Shown here: piece after piece, positions 1 through 9,194 of the stretch
Position numbering within the stretch: position 1 is the first letter of the stretch
Layout: each line of letters begins with the position of its first letter
NCBI GenBank assembly: GCA_012744275.1
Contig: JAAYIE010000042.1
Span: forward strand, 1-64,000
Source of the DNA: Desulfobulbaceae bacterium
Lineage (GTDB): Bacteria; Desulfobacterota; Desulfobulbia; Desulfobulbales; Desulfobulbaceae
DNA: 64,000 nucleotides
Direction: 5' to 3'
Position numbers and translations under genes: made by a program
Notes under the pieces: generated by a model
Database searches by the model: none
What the model was told of the DNA's origin: nothing
The model's input: the letters and a program-made list of their open reading frames with translations, nothing else

Positions 1-9
1 ACATCAATG

Positions 10-96
10 TGGTGCCGAAGAGAAGACTCGAACTTCCACTGGGGAACCCCAACTAGACCCTGAACCTAGCGCGTCTACCAATTCCGCCACTTCGGC
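10..96 (-). tRNA. tRNA-Leu (anticodon CAG)
   Basis: An 87-nt tRNA read on the minus strand. The acceptor stem pairs GCCGAAG with CTTCGGC, followed by discriminator A and an encoded CCA. The D-arm sequence TGGCGGAATTGGTAGACGC is typical of bacterial tRNA-Leu. The anticodon stem CTAGG/TCTAG encloses the loop TTCAGGG, giving anticodon CAG. A long variable arm and a T-arm with GTTCGAGTC complete a class II tRNA. It decodes CUG. The gene stands alone, about 100 bp downstream of a lipoprotein gene on the same strand, and has its own promoter. Confidence 0.95.
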
Positions 97-108
97 ACTG
101 AGAGCGGC

Positions 109-137
109 ATTATTCTTTATCTACGAGAAGATGTCAA
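109..137 (-). promoter_or_regulatory. sigma70-type promoter for tRNA-Leu
   Basis: On the minus strand a perfect -35 hexamer TTGACA (132-137) is followed after 17 nt by AATAAT (109-114), one base from the TATAAT consensus. The predicted start of transcription is about 102, only a few bases before the mature 5' end of tRNA-Leu at 96. Found by eye; not tested. Confidence 0.65.
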
Positions 138-198
138 CCTTTTCTTGCCTCTCTGAACTTTTCCTGTTGTCCATCAATAGAAACAGGATACCCCCTGA

Positions 199-1173
199 TC
201 AGGGCAACACCTGCAACTCGGGCTGTATACTCACCATGTTTGCCCTGGAGGCGCGCGGGGCTAACTCCTCCCCTGCCCGGATTCGGCCTGCTGAAAAAGC
301 GTACCGGTTATCCAGTACACGCACCTGTGGCGGAACACGGGTCAACTCAAACAGGGTGTAACCATGGAGCAAGTTGCGCCAGAACATGATGTGCGGTGAG
401 TGTGCGTGCCGTTGCAGGTTGGCCGGCGTCATGCGAAAGGGAAAAATGTGCACTTGAAAAGAGGGCTGGCCAGCATTAAGAGCCCGGTCAGCAATGGCGT
501 AAATCTCCTCGATAACAGGATCTGTCATGGCAAAGCAGCCAACAGAAAGCCGTTTGCCATGCACCATGATCATCCCTCCCGAGGCCTGGCGAGTTTGGTC
601 GTATAAATTAGGATAGCCGATATTGAAGGCCAGGTGGAAATTGCTCCACGGGTTCATGAGAGCGGGCAATACTTCGTAAAAACCCTCGGGCGCCTGCTGG
701 TCTCCTTCGTACTGTTTGGGGCCAAGCCGACCAGAAAAGTATGCAATAGGGTATTTTTTGAAGAGATAAAAACGCCCATCGCGCTGAACCCACAACTCAA
801 GTTCGCGGCTTTCCTTAAAAATGCGAATAAAGATCGGTGCGCCAAATGTTAATGCCGAGCGTTGAAACTCACCCTGCAAGCGTAACGCTTGGCCTTGGCT
901 GACAGCGAGCGAGAGTTCGCTCTGGGGGGTGACCATGCCCCACCCGGCCTGCTGGCGGGTTTTATTGGCAGAACCACTGGGGAGGCGTGAATACAATGAA
1001 GAGAGCGAGCCCTCTGTTGACTTGCTGCCGGTGGCAACTGCACCTCGATCACGTCCGGCGCAACCGCCGAGCAGGAGCGCGACGAGCACCATGGAAACCA
1101 TTAACCATGGACAAGAACTCCACAATCGGGAAAGGCCGGAACAGTTAACTGATAACAGTGGGACAGGCAGCAT
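199..1173 (-). CDS. YafK/YkuD-type L,D-transpeptidase-fold lipoprotein
   Basis: A 324-residue envelope protein. The hydrophobic N-terminus ends in a lipobox, LLGGC with Cys at about residue 38, so it is probably a lipoprotein. Residues about 100-260 form the catalytic YkuD fold as found in YafK/DpaA. These include a beta-rich segment (LWVQRDGRFYLFKKYPI), the GMIMVHGK histidine motif and the SVGCFAM catalytic cysteine motif. Family members act on meso-DAP in peptidoglycan: some make 3-3 crosslinks, while E. coli DpaA releases Braun lipoprotein. Which activity applies here cannot be told. The start is uncertain: no Shine-Dalgarno is seen before 1173, and an internal Met at 1101 would leave a very short signal. 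Confidence 0.8.
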   Translation of the reverse strand: MLPVPLLSVNCSGLSRLWSSCPWLMVSMVLVALLLGGCAGRDRGAVATGSKSTEGSLSSLYSRLPSGSANKTRQQAGWGMVTPQSELSLAVSQGQALRLQGEFQRSALTFGAPIFIRIFKESRELELWVQRDGRFYLFKKYPIAYFSGRLGPKQYEGDQQAPEGFYEVLPALMNPWSNFHLAFNIGYPNLYDQTRQASGGMIMVHGKRLSVGCFAMTDPVIEEIYAIADRALNAGQPSFQVHIFPFRMTPANLQRHAHSPHIMFWRNLLHGYTLFELTRVPPQVRVLDNRYAFSAGRIRAGEELAPRASRANMVSIQPELQVLP

Positions 1174-1306
1174 AGGGGGGCTTCAGGTAAAGTTACAATA
1201 TTAATAAGTAATCCATAGAATATACGTATAAAATATGCACTACCTTAGCTGAAACTGTCCAGCAAAAAATGTGTTTTTCGGCGGTTGGTTACATTTTCAT
1301 GAACAC

Positions 1307-3250
1307 TCAAACCTGCCCGAAGCAGGTGTTTTTGCTTACCCTACCCTTTTCCAGAAAACTGATGGCGCTACCGGCAATCCCGTTTGCATCCAGCCCGGCC
1401 AGTTGCCACAATATCGACTGCGGCCCCTGTTCAACAAAAGCATCACCATATCCGAGCGTTTTGACAGGAACATGCACCCCATATTCCTGCAGAAGCTGCA
1501 TAACGGCACTGCCAAAACCACCAAGGGCGCAACCGTCTTCAACTGTAAGTACGACCCCGGTCTGGCTTGCCCAAGAACAAATCAGGGAGGCATCCAACGG
1601 TTTGAGAAAACGCGGGTTGATGACCGCTACACTTACACCCTTTTCGGCTAAAAGCTCTGCTGCTCGCAGGGCAGGATAAACCCGATTGCCAGCCGGCAAA
1701 AGGAGCAGATCCGTCCCTTCGCGCAACAACTCTCCCTCACCGCTGGGCAACATACGTAAATCACTGTCCAACAGCACCCCCTCACCGCTGCCACGCGGGT
1801 AGCGCAGTACCGCCGGACTGCCCAAATTCAGGGCCGTATACAGCATATGCTGCAGTTCGTTTTCGTCCTTGGGCATCATCACAGTCAGATTGGGAATAAA
1901 CCGTAGATAGGCAAGATCAAAAACACCGTGGTGGGTGGGTCCATCCGCACCGACTACCCCGCTTCGGTCGAGGGCAATGGTCACCGGCAGGTTAGGCAGG
2001 CAGACATCGTGGATAAGTTGATCGAGCGCTCGTTGCATGAAAGAAGAGTAGACCGCGAAGCAGGGTCGCATGCCATCGAGTGCAAGCCCAGCAGCAAAGG
2101 TCAGACCATGCTGCTCTGCAATGCCCACATCAAAAAAACGCTCACAATGTGAGGTGCAAAAGGAAGACAATCCTGTGCCGTCCGGCATGGCAGCTGTAAT
2201 CCCAACCACACGCGAATCTTCACTGGCTATACGGCACAGGGTTTCTCCAAAAACCTTGGTATATGATGGCGGCGCTGACAGTGACGGCTTGGGTTTGCCG
2301 CTGACAATGTCAAAGGGACCGACTCCATGGTAACTGCCGGGATTTTCTTCTGCGTGCGGATACCCCTTTCCCTTGGTGGTGATAACGTGCACCAGCACTG
2401 GCCCATGGTTATGATCTCGCACGTTGGTCAGGGTGACGATGAGGTCTTCGAGCTCGTGTCCGGAAATCGGTCCGACATACTTAAACTTGAAGGCCTCAAA
2501 CAGCATGCCTGGCGTAAAAAATGCCTTCATGCTCTCTTCACTTTTCCTGAGTAGGTTGAGAATGTTTTCGCCCACCGTGGAAAGCGCCAGCAAACGCTCC
2601 TCCACATGGTCACGGAGGCGGCGAATGGTTTTGCCGGTGAGCTTCCTGCTCATGAAACTGGAAAGCGCACCCACATTTTCGGAAATAGACATCTCATTAT
2701 CGTTTAAGATAACAATGAGATTTTCGTCCAGATCACCGGCATGGTTAAGGCCTTCAAAAGCCATACCAGCCGTCATTGAACCATCGCCAATGACCGCCAC
2801 CACCTTGCCTTGCTTTTTCTGGATGCGCCTGGCTGTTGCCAAACCCAGACCAAAAGAAAGCGAAGTCGAGCTGTGTCCGGTTTCAATGGTGTCAAATTCG
2901 CTTTCAGAGCGTTTGGGAAAGCCACTTAAACCACCGTGCTGCCTGAGGGTACAAAATTGTTCCCGGCGCCCGGTAAGGAGTTTGTGGGCATAGGCCTGGT
3001 GACCGACATCCCAAATCAGCTTGTCATTAGGTGTATCAAAAACATAGTGTAGAGCCAAAGTGAGTTCCACCACCCCCAGGCTCGGGGCCAAGTGCCCGCC
3101 AGTATCGGCGATTGTGGTAATAATGGTTTCACGCAGCTCAGCAGCCAAATCTTCTAAATCGGGAAGCTCCAAGCCACGCAGATCATGGGGCGAACGGATG
3201 GTCTGCAGTAAATTTTTGCGCAGCAGTGGCTCCTTGTCAACAAGCAGCAT
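1307..3250 (-). CDS. dxs: 1-deoxy-D-xylulose-5-phosphate synthase
   Basis: A 647-residue thiamine-diphosphate enzyme, full length for DXS. It condenses pyruvate and glyceraldehyde-3-phosphate, the first step of the MEP isoprenoid pathway. The N-terminal half has the ThDP/Mg motif GDGSMTAGMAFEGLNHAG and then LNDNEMSIS. The middle has the transketolase pyrimidine-binding segment (MPDGTGL, DVGIAEQH). The C-terminus has the RYPRGSGEG and VEDGCALGGFGSAV segments of the transketolase C-domain. It starts 2 bp after the ispA stop, so xseB, ispA and dxs form an operon supplying farnesyl diphosphate, probably for quinones and undecaprenyl phosphate. Confidence 0.97.
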   Translation of the reverse strand: MLLVDKEPLLRKNLLQTIRSPHDLRGLELPDLEDLAAELRETIITTIADTGGHLAPSLGVVELTLALHYVFDTPNDKLIWDVGHQAYAHKLLTGRREQFCTLRQHGGLSGFPKRSESEFDTIETGHSSTSLSFGLGLATARRIQKKQGKVVAVIGDGSMTAGMAFEGLNHAGDLDENLIVILNDNEMSISENVGALSSFMSRKLTGKTIRRLRDHVEERLLALSTVGENILNLLRKSEESMKAFFTPGMLFEAFKFKYVGPISGHELEDLIVTLTNVRDHNHGPVLVHVITTKGKGYPHAEENPGSYHGVGPFDIVSGKPKPSLSAPPSYTKVFGETLCRIASEDSRVVGITAAMPDGTGLSSFCTSHCERFFDVGIAEQHGLTFAAGLALDGMRPCFAVYSSFMQRALDQLIHDVCLPNLPVTIALDRSGVVGADGPTHHGVFDLAYLRFIPNLTVMMPKDENELQHMLYTALNLGSPAVLRYPRGSGEGVLLDSDLRMLPSGEGELLREGTDLLLLPAGNRVYPALRAAELLAEKGVSVAVINPRFLKPLDASLICSWASQTGVVLTVEDGCALGGFGSAVMQLLQEYGVHVPVKTLGYGDAFVEQGPQSILWQLAGLDANGIAGSAISFLEKGRVSKNTCFGQV

Positions 3251-3252
3251 GA

Positions 3253-4152
3253 CTATTTTTTTCGCTCCACGATATAGCGGGCCAAAAGGCGGAGAGGGTC
3301 TGCCTTGGCATCAAAATCCTGCAGCGCCTCCAGGGCCGCCACAATAGCGTCCTGCGCCATAACCCGTGATGTTTCCACACCAAAAAGTGCGGGAAATGTC
3401 AATTTACGTGCCCCAACATCCTTGCCAACTGCCTTGCCTAATTCTTCGATAGTGGATTCTAGATCAAGCAGGTCGTCAATAATCTGAAAAGCCAATCCCA
3501 CCTGCTCACCGTAACTGCGCAGGGCCGTAACCTGTACCTCATCTGCCGCAGCAGCAAGGGCACCGGCCTCGATGGAGGCGGTGATTAGTGCTCCGGTCTT
3601 GCTCTGGTGGATGGTGTGCAGCACCTCATAACCAGCCTCTTTGCCTTCATAAATCATGTCGAGCGCTTGACCGCCAACCATACCCTGAGAGCCTGCGGCC
3701 CTGGCAACAATCTGGATAATACGGATGCGGACATGATCGCTCAGCGCCGAGGTAGAAGCGCTGCTGAGCAGGTCAAAGGCGTAGGTAAGCAGGCCATCCC
3801 CAGCCAGGATGGCCGCAGCTTCGCCGTATACCGTGTGATTTGTCGCTTTTCCCCGGCGCAGATCATCGTCATCCATGGCAGGAAGATCATCATGGATGAG
3901 CGAATAGGTATGGATACATTCCAGTGCACAGGCAACAGGCAGGGCGGCGCGACGGGAGTCTTCACTGCCACTGACTGCGCCGGCCGCTGCCAGACAGAGG
4001 ATTGGCCGCAGTCGTTTCCCTCCCGAAAAAAGACTGTAGCGCATGGCTTCAATATGGCGAGCAAAAGGCCCGGCGGCAGACAACATCAGCCCGACAAGGG
4101 CTTGTTCAACCAGTTCCCGCTGTTCATTCAGATAGGTCTTGATTTCCATCAT
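3253..4152 (-). CDS. ispA: Polyprenyl (farnesyl) diphosphate synthase
   Basis: About 299 residues, the usual IspA length. It chains IPP onto DMAPP/GPP to give farnesyl diphosphate. The first aspartate-rich motif is HDDLPAMDDDDLRRGK and the second is FQIIDDLLDLE. GGKRLRP near residue 45 is the conserved IPP-binding Lys/Arg region. The open frame extends upstream to 4269, but the sequence GGAGAGG lies directly before two consecutive ATG codons (4152 and 4149). I take one of these as the start, the second giving the better ribosome-site spacing. It overlaps the 3' end of xseB by about 25-30 bp, which implies translational coupling. Confidence 0.95.
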   Translation of the reverse strand: MMEIKTYLNEQRELVEQALVGLMLSAAGPFARHIEAMRYSLFSGGKRLRPILCLAAAGAVSGSEDSRRAALPVACALECIHTYSLIHDDLPAMDDDDLRRGKATNHTVYGEAAAILAGDGLLTYAFDLLSSASTSALSDHVRIRIIQIVARAAGSQGMVGGQALDMIYEGKEAGYEVLHTIHQSKTGALITASIEAGALAAAADEVQVTALRSYGEQVGLAFQIIDDLLDLESTIEELGKAVGKDVGARKLTFPALFGVETSRVMAQDAIVAALEALQDFDAKADPLRLLARYIVERKK

Positions 4153-4372
4153 CCTCTCCGGCAAAGGGAGTGGCCACAAGTGAGCCGTTGGCACCCAGAA
4201 GCAGCTCAACGCGCCCACGTGCATCCTCAAGAGTGGCGTTACAAAACCTGGCCAGCTCAATCCCTTCACTGAATTTAGCCAAGCTCTTTTCTAGAGTGAG
4301 GTCACCCGCTTCCAGTTCTTCGGTTATCTGCTCCAGCCGGGTCAGGGCGTTTTCAAAAGACTTTTTGGCCAT
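4124..4372 (-). CDS. xseB: Exodeoxyribonuclease VII small subunit
   Basis: An 82-residue helical protein with the XseB signature: FENALTRLEQITEELEAGDLTLEKSLAKFSEG-type heptads, then ARFCNATLEDARGRVE. With XseA it makes exonuclease VII, which degrades single-stranded DNA. The ATG at 4372 is preceded by AGGTGG at good spacing; upstream codons in the frame lack this. The C-terminus overlaps the ispA start. xseB-ispA-dxs is a widely conserved gene order, and no xseA is in this window. Confidence 0.93.
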   Translation of the reverse strand: MAKKSFENALTRLEQITEELEAGDLTLEKSLAKFSEGIELARFCNATLEDARGRVELLLGANGSLVATPFAGEDDGNQDLSE

Positions 4373-4592
4373 TATCCACCTGCATCTATTGGCTATCTCC
4401 ACATCTATTTACAGTGCAGGGTCATCATGCCCGCGCGCACAATATAAATTGTAAAAATAAACATTTGTGTACACTCTTTCAACAATTCTTTCCCGCCGGA
4501 CAGCTGCCTGTCCGGTTCTCAAGTTAAAGGGAGCACCACAAAAGGCCGAAGCTGGATGCAGAACCATCCAAGATTGAGGCTAGCACAAACAC

Positions 4593-5228
4593 TCAGTTCA
4601 CAGGATCATTTATCTTGCTAAGTTGCTTCCGTTTCCAGCGTGTGGCAAAAAACCACGCGAGTACCGCCACACAGAGCACAACAATCAGGATATCCAACTG
4701 ATGGGAATAGTGCTGCACCAAGGCCCATCTACTCCGCAGCAGCATGCCACAGTAGAGCAAAAAGCTGTTCCACATGGTTGCACCAATGGTGGATACCAAC
4801 AAAAAAGGCAGTAGCGGCATTTTGCCGATGCCCGCAGGAATGGAGATGAGATGGCGCACCACCGGAATAAAACGGGCGATAAATACGGTTGCCAAACCTT
4901 GTTTACGGTTAAAATACCGCTCTGTTCTTTCCAGATCCCGCTGATTGAGAAGGAAGTACTTGCCCACCTTCAAAACAAAGGGCTTGCCGCCATAGTAGCC
5001 CATCCAGTAGGACAGCAGCGAACCGCACAAAGAACCGAGGCTGGTGGCGAAAATCGCCAGGCCGAGACTCCAGCGACCATCGGCAACCAAAAAGCCAACA
5101 AAGGGCATGACTGCTTCACTGGGCACAGGCGCAATCATGCTTTCCAGCATCATCAAAAAAAAAGCACCGAAATAAGTAGTCTTCTCAAGGATGTAAATGG
5201 CGATTTGACTGATGTGTTCGGTTATCAT
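4593..5228 (-). CDS. DedA-family membrane protein (VTT domain)
   Basis: A 211-residue polytopic inner-membrane protein. The N-terminal segment has the DedA motif APVPSEAVMPFVGFL. The central segment FIARFIPVVRHLISIPAG matches the family Arg/Pro motif (R-x3-P-x2-R). Several hydrophobic helices and a basic C-terminal tail follow. DedA proteins are implicated in flipping undecaprenyl phosphate or phospholipids across the membrane. Its ATG overlaps the uppP stop as ATGA, so the two are co-translated. This pairing with the enzyme that makes undecaprenyl phosphate fits a role in recycling the lipid carrier (inference). An 8-bp hairpin at 4496-4515 lies downstream but has no T-run. Confidence 0.88.
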   Translation of the reverse strand: MITEHISQIAIYILEKTTYFGAFFLMMLESMIAPVPSEAVMPFVGFLVADGRWSLGLAIFATSLGSLCGSLLSYWMGYYGGKPFVLKVGKYFLLNQRDLERTERYFNRKQGLATVFIARFIPVVRHLISIPAGIGKMPLLPFLLVSTIGATMWNSFLLYCGMLLRSRWALVQHYSHQLDILIVVLCVAVLAWFFATRWKRKQLSKINDPVN

Positions 5229-6037
5229 GATTGGGCAGTAAGGATAAAGTAACAGAGAACAACTAAGCCAAAGACAATTCTGTAGTGGGCAAAATAACGA
5301 AAATCATGGTGGGCTACATACCACAAGAGCCCGCGTATCGCCACAAGCGCGCTGATAAAAGCAACCACAAAACCAAGCACAAAGAACGAAAGGTCATCGC
5401 TGGACAGTGACTGCCAGGAACTGAGCAAATCATATCCGGTTGCCAGAAACATGGTGGGTATTGCCAGGAAAAAAGAAAACTCAGTGGCCGCTTGTCGTGA
5501 CAGACCAAACACCAAGCCGCCGATAATGGTTGCCCCCGAGCGAGAGACACCGGGGAACAATGAAATAGCTTGGGCAAAGCCCAACTTGAGCGCATCCCGC
5601 CAAGACATTTCTTCCACGGAAACAATGCGGGCCGTGCGCTTCTTGCGTTCCACTAGCAGGATAATAAACCCACCCACAATCAACGCCACCGCAACCGTGA
5701 TGGGACTGAACAAATAGGCCTTGATATATTTGTGCAGAGCAAGCCCGAGTAAGGCAGAGGGAAAGATAGCGATAATCAGATTACAGACAAAGCGCTGACT
5801 GGGGCGGTCATGCAACAAACCGCGCAGGGTGGTCAAGAGACGCGCCCGATAATGCCAGCAGACCGCCAGAATAGCGCCCAGCTGGATAACAATTAAAAAA
5901 GTTTTAGCCTGATCGCCGGTATAACCGAGCATGTCGCCGGCTATAATAAGATGTCCAGTGCTGGAGATGGGTAAAAATTCGGTCAGCCCCTCCACCAAGC
6001 CAAGCATGATAGATTGAAAAATTTCAAACGCACTCAT
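5225..6037 (-). CDS. uppP: Undecaprenyl-diphosphatase
   Basis: A 270-residue integral membrane protein of the BacA/UppP family. It dephosphorylates undecaprenyl diphosphate to regenerate the carrier lipid for peptidoglycan and polysaccharide export. The first signature EGLTEFLPISSTGHLI is near residue 17. The second, FPGVSRSGATIIGGL, is near residue 160 and carries the catalytic Ser/Arg region. Length and hydrophobic pattern are typical. It is the first gene of a two-gene unit with the DedA-family gene, overlapping by 4 bp. Confidence 0.96.
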   Translation of the reverse strand: MSAFEIFQSIMLGLVEGLTEFLPISSTGHLIIAGDMLGYTGDQAKTFLIVIQLGAILAVCWHYRARLLTTLRGLLHDRPSQRFVCNLIIAIFPSALLGLALHKYIKAYLFSPITVAVALIVGGFIILLVERKKRTARIVSVEEMSWRDALKLGFAQAISLFPGVSRSGATIIGGLVFGLSRQAATEFSFFLAIPTMFLATGYDLLSSWQSLSSDDLSFFVLGFVVAFISALVAIRGLLWYVAHHDFRYFAHYRIVFGLVVLCYFILTAQS

Positions 6038-6171
6038 ATTTTCAAGATTTTTGCTCTGTCAGGTTTCGTTGCAATACCTAGCATCAGGCCGCAACAGTAC
6101 AGGATTACCCCATCCCTCATCAAGGACCTTATTTATGCCGGCGTCTTTAATTTGGAACTTGAAGAAGAATG

Positions 6172-6206
6172 CGAAAAAAAAGGGATACCTCCCAGGAGGT
6201 ATCCCC
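6172..6206 (-). terminator. Intrinsic terminator after the MFS transporter gene
   Basis: A perfect 11-bp inverted repeat, GGGATACCTCC at 6182-6192 and its complement at 6195-6205, leaves only CA between the arms. On the minus strand it is followed by a run of T (complement of the A-run ending at 6181). It lies 23 bp beyond the transporter stop, where a rho-independent terminator is expected. Confidence 0.88.
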
Positions 6207-6228
6207 AAGAAATGGGTTGGAACACAAA

Positions 6229-7563
6229 TCAGGCTGATTTCTGTTCCGGTGCTTTCAAAGTAGCGATAATAACAACTGCGAGCGCCAACAGTACGGCTGA
6301 TACGATGAAAGGCACGAAGAATGAGGCCGTCATGGCTTGCAATTTTCCGCCCAAGTACGGGCCGAAGAAACCAGCCACGCCCCATGCAGTAAACAGCAGA
6401 CCGTAGTTTGAACCCTGTGCACTGGGGCCATAATACTGCAGCAGGGTTGCCGGGAACAGGGTAAACATGGCACCGTAGTTCCAGCCGATCAGACCGGCAA
6501 CAGCAGCCAGCAAGGCGGCAGTCTTACCAGCCGGGAAGAGTACCAGCATGGCAATAACCTGGAGGGAAAAGAGCACGATAAAAATCTTTTTCGTGCCGAT
6601 CTTGTCTGCCAGGGGGCCAATCATGATACGCACCAGCGCATTGAATATCGCCAGCGTGGCAGGCGCGCCAGCGGCGGCCATGGCAATCTGATCAGCGCTG
6701 GCCTTGGGTATGACTGCAGCGGCATCCAGTCCTTCCTTGGCCCTGTATGCAATAGTCATAGCATCAATACCATGCTTGGCGATCAAACCGATAACCATCA
6801 GACCGGCAAAGGAACCGCAGAAATAGGCCACCCACAGCAGCCAGAATTGCGGAGTCTTTTTGGCTTCCTCGTAGGTGTAATCGCGTGTGGCTTTAGCACC
6901 AGCTGCGGGAGCCGGAGGCGACCAGCCCGCAGGTTTGTAACCCGCTGGCGGGAGCTTCAGGCAGAGCGCTGCAATCACACCCATGATGCCCATGGCAATA
7001 CCAACATACTTGAACACCGGCAGAGCTGAGCCGTAGTAAGCAATCATCTTGGTTGCCAAGGGCGCCATGATAAAGGAACCAAGGCCCAAACCTACAACCG
7101 TAAAACCGGTTGCCAAGCCGCGGCGGTCAGGCCACCATTTGGGTGCCGTAGAAATGGGCGGCAAATACACCATGCCACCACCCAAACCGCAGATCACACC
7201 ATAGTAGAGATATAGAAGATAGAGTTGGGATTTGTTGTTACCAGCGGCAAGCGCTTCGGGTGTAGGCGGCGCAATGGTGGAAACCATAAAGAAGCCGAAG
7301 GCCATGAGCAAGCTACCGATCAAAACGATGACCTTGGGACCATACTTGTCGCTCATGCGGCCGGCCGGGAAGGTCACCAGGCCGAAGATGAGGCAGATCA
7401 GGGCATAGGCCATGGCGACCTCTGGAACGGTCCAGCCAAATTGAGCCTGAAGAGGTTTGATGAAAACACTGAACGCGTACAGTAGTAAACCGCAAGTGGT
7501 GCTGCCTAAGAGTCCGCCAAGTAGTGGAATCCAGCGTGGATAGGTCGTTCCCGTTTGAGCCAT
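6229..7563 (-). CDS. MFS transporter, oxalate/formate antiporter (OFA) family
   Basis: A 444-residue major facilitator protein with about 12 hydrophobic helices. The N-terminal [17 protein letters not shown] segment and the loop [16 protein letters not shown] (MFS motif A) are typical of OFA permeases. The middle has an extended cytoplasmic segment ([15 protein letters not shown]) and a partner motif A-like loop, [13 protein letters not shown]. The family exchanges monocarboxylates or dicarboxylates such as oxalate, formate or lactate; the substrate cannot be read from sequence. ATG at 7563 is chosen over GTG at 7569 because GGGGGAG lies 5 nt before it. It is monocistronic, with a strong terminator. 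Confidence 0.9.
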   Translation of the reverse strand: MAQTGTTYPRWIPLLGGLLGSTTCGLLLYAFSVFIKPLQAQFGWTVPEVAMAYALICLIFGLVTFPAGRMSDKYGPKVIVLIGSLLMAFGFFMVSTIAPPTPEALAAGNNKSQLYLLYLYYGVICGLGGGMVYLPPISTAPKWWPDRRGLATGFTVVGLGLGSFIMAPLATKMIAYYGSALPVFKYVGIAMGIMGVIAALCLKLPPAGYKPAGWSPPAPAAGAKATRDYTYEEAKKTPQFWLLWVAYFCGSFAGLMVIGLIAKHGIDAMTIAYRAKEGLDAAAVIPKASADQIAMAAAGAPATLAIFNALVRIMIGPLADKIGTKKIFIVLFSLQVIAMLVLFPAGKTAALLAAVAGLIGWNYGAMFTLFPATLLQYYGPSAQGSNYGLLFTAWGVAGFFGPYLGGKLQAMTASFFVPFIVSAVLLALAVVIIATLKAPEQKSA

Positions 7564-7889
7564 GTACACTCCCCCTTAAGTACGTTGAGTTGAACTGCTT
7601 GCAGATCATATCCTACGTAAGCCTAAATGATTTCATCCACCTCCCTCAAATATGTATGTGCGCGCCAGAGCGGCGCAAGTGACGCGAAAACCCAAAATTG
7701 TGCGTGAGTATAAAGGAGATAAAAATCGCTGTCAATGCACAAAAAAGCTTCCGGTTTCCGCTTTTTACAGTATTTTTTCACCTCTTAGTATCCCATATTC
7801 GGCCTTGAGTGGAAACGCTACAAATTTCCGCAAAAGAATATCCAGAAAAAAGGCTAAGAATAACCCTGTATTTTTTGCGAAATCTTACC
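7564..7889. other. Intergenic region upstream of the MFS transporter gene
   Basis: About 325 bp between the 3' end of nhaA and the start of the OFA-type transporter, both on the minus strand. It must hold the transporter promoter. I see AT-rich stretches but no clear hexamer pair, no RNA gene and no credible coding frame. No good terminator hairpin follows nhaA. Confidence 0.5.
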
Positions 7890-9194
7890 TTAACATTCGG
7901 GCTTTTTTTCGGGTAAAACCCAGTTCAAAATTATGCTCCCCAAGACAGCTGCACTTATTGATGCAGCAAATATGGACAGCTTCGCCTCGCTAATCAGCTG
8001 CGGGTCAGTAAAGGCTAGTTCAGCAATGAAGATAGACATGGTAAAACCAATACCCGCCAACACCGAGCAACCGAACAGCATCGGCCAGGTAATACCCTTG
8101 CCCAGCTTCGCCATCCCGCTTCTCACCAGTACCGCGCTGGTCAGCATAATACCGATGGGTTTGCCAAACACCAATCCTGAAAAGACACCCATGCTGACAG
8201 GATCTGGCAGGCTACTCACTACGGAATTGTCTACAACTACACCTGCGGAAGAAAGCGCGAACAGCGGCAGGATGAGGTAGGCCTGAATGCTGTGCAGGTT
8301 CTCCTCCATGGCAATACCCGACGGAATCATGTCCTGTGTTGTCAGATAAATTTGGTTCATGGCACGTAACTGCTTTTTATCGTCAATCATACTGTTACGG
8401 GTAAGTCGGGACTCCTCCAGCTGGTTAATTCGGGTTTTTATGGTGTCGAAAAACACCTCCGGTTTTATGGAGGATTGAACCGGGTAGATCATGGCAATGA
8501 GTACGCCAGCAATAGTGGCATGGATGCCAGACAGCAGGATACAGAGCCAGATACCAATAAGAATCGGCAGATGGATGCCCGGTGAATGCATCCTCCGCCT
8601 GACTACCCAGGAGAGCAGTGCAAGCAGCAGGGCGGCGATAATAAGGACAGTGAAGTTGATATTGCTTGTGTAAAAAAAGGCGATCACCAGAATGGCCAAA
8701 AGGTCGTCGACGATGGCCAAAGCAGTAAGAAAAACCTTGAGACCAAGCGGTACCCGCGTACCAAACAAGGCCAAGACTCCCAGGGCAAAGGCGATATCCG
8801 TGGCCATGGGGATACCCCAACCACGCGCTGCTTCTCCACCTGACAGGTTAAAGATGGCGTAAAAAATTGCAGGAACGACAGCACCGCCACAGGCAGCGGC
8901 AATGGGCAGCAGAGCCTTGCGTGGATCGGACAATTCGCCCACCAGGACCTCCCGCTTGATTTCTAATCCGACCACGAAAAAAAAGATGACCATAAGCCCA
9001 TCTTTGATCCAGTCACCAAAGGTAAGCAGGTATGCGTCGTCGCCAATATAAAAGCCGATTTGTTGCTGATTGATGGCGAAGTAGGAGCCCGACCAGGTAG
9101 AATTGGCCCAGAAGAGCGCAGAGGCTGCGGCAACAAGCAGAACAATGGCGCCAGTGGTTTGGGAATGAAGAAAACGATCCAGTAAGTATTTCAT
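7890..9194 (-). CDS. nhaA: Na+/H+ antiporter NhaA
   Basis: A 434-residue inner-membrane antiporter, slightly longer than E. coli NhaA (388). It exports Na+ or Li+ in exchange for H+. Clear landmarks are the N-terminal LFWANSTWSGSYF segment, FFFVVGLEIKREVLVGEL, the GWGIPMATDIAFALG motif and TALAIVDDLLAILVIA, which holds the paired aspartates of the ion site. A central hydrophilic insertion (about residues 240-300, rich in charged residues, TRINQLEESRLTRNSMIDDKK) accounts for the extra length and occurs in many NhaA homologues. The ATG has only a weak upstream ribosome site. Confidence 0.95.
   Translation of the reverse strand: MKYLLDRFLHSQTTGAIVLLVAAASALFWANSTWSGSYFAINQQQIGFYIGDDAYLLTFGDWIKDGLMVIFFFVVGLEIKREVLVGELSDPRKALLPIAAACGGAVVPAIFYAIFNLSGGEAARGWGIPMATDIAFALGVLALFGTRVPLGLKVFLTALAIVDDLLAILVIAFFYTSNINFTVLIIAALLLALLSWVVRRRMHSPGIHLPILIGIWLCILLSGIHATIAGVLIAMIYPVQSSIKPEVFFDTIKTRINQLEESRLTRNSMIDDKKQLRAMNQIYLTTQDMIPSGIAMEENLHSIQAYLILPLFALSSAGVVVDNSVVSSLPDPVSMGVFSGLVFGKPIGIMLTSAVLVRSGMAKLGKGITWPMLFGCSVLAGIGFTMSIFIAELAFTDPQLISEAKLSIFAASISAAVLGSIILNWVLPEKKPEC

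Noticed and set aside
1307-1330. ACCTGC-TTCGGG-CAGGT hairpin at the end of dxs as a terminator
   Set aside because: It overlaps the last codons of dxs and only GTTTGAGTG follows, too weak for a terminator call.
4496-4515. 8-bp hairpin CCGGACAG-CTGC-CTGTCCGG after the DedA-family gene
   Set aside because: It is a clear palindrome but has no T-run on either strand, so I did not call it a terminator.
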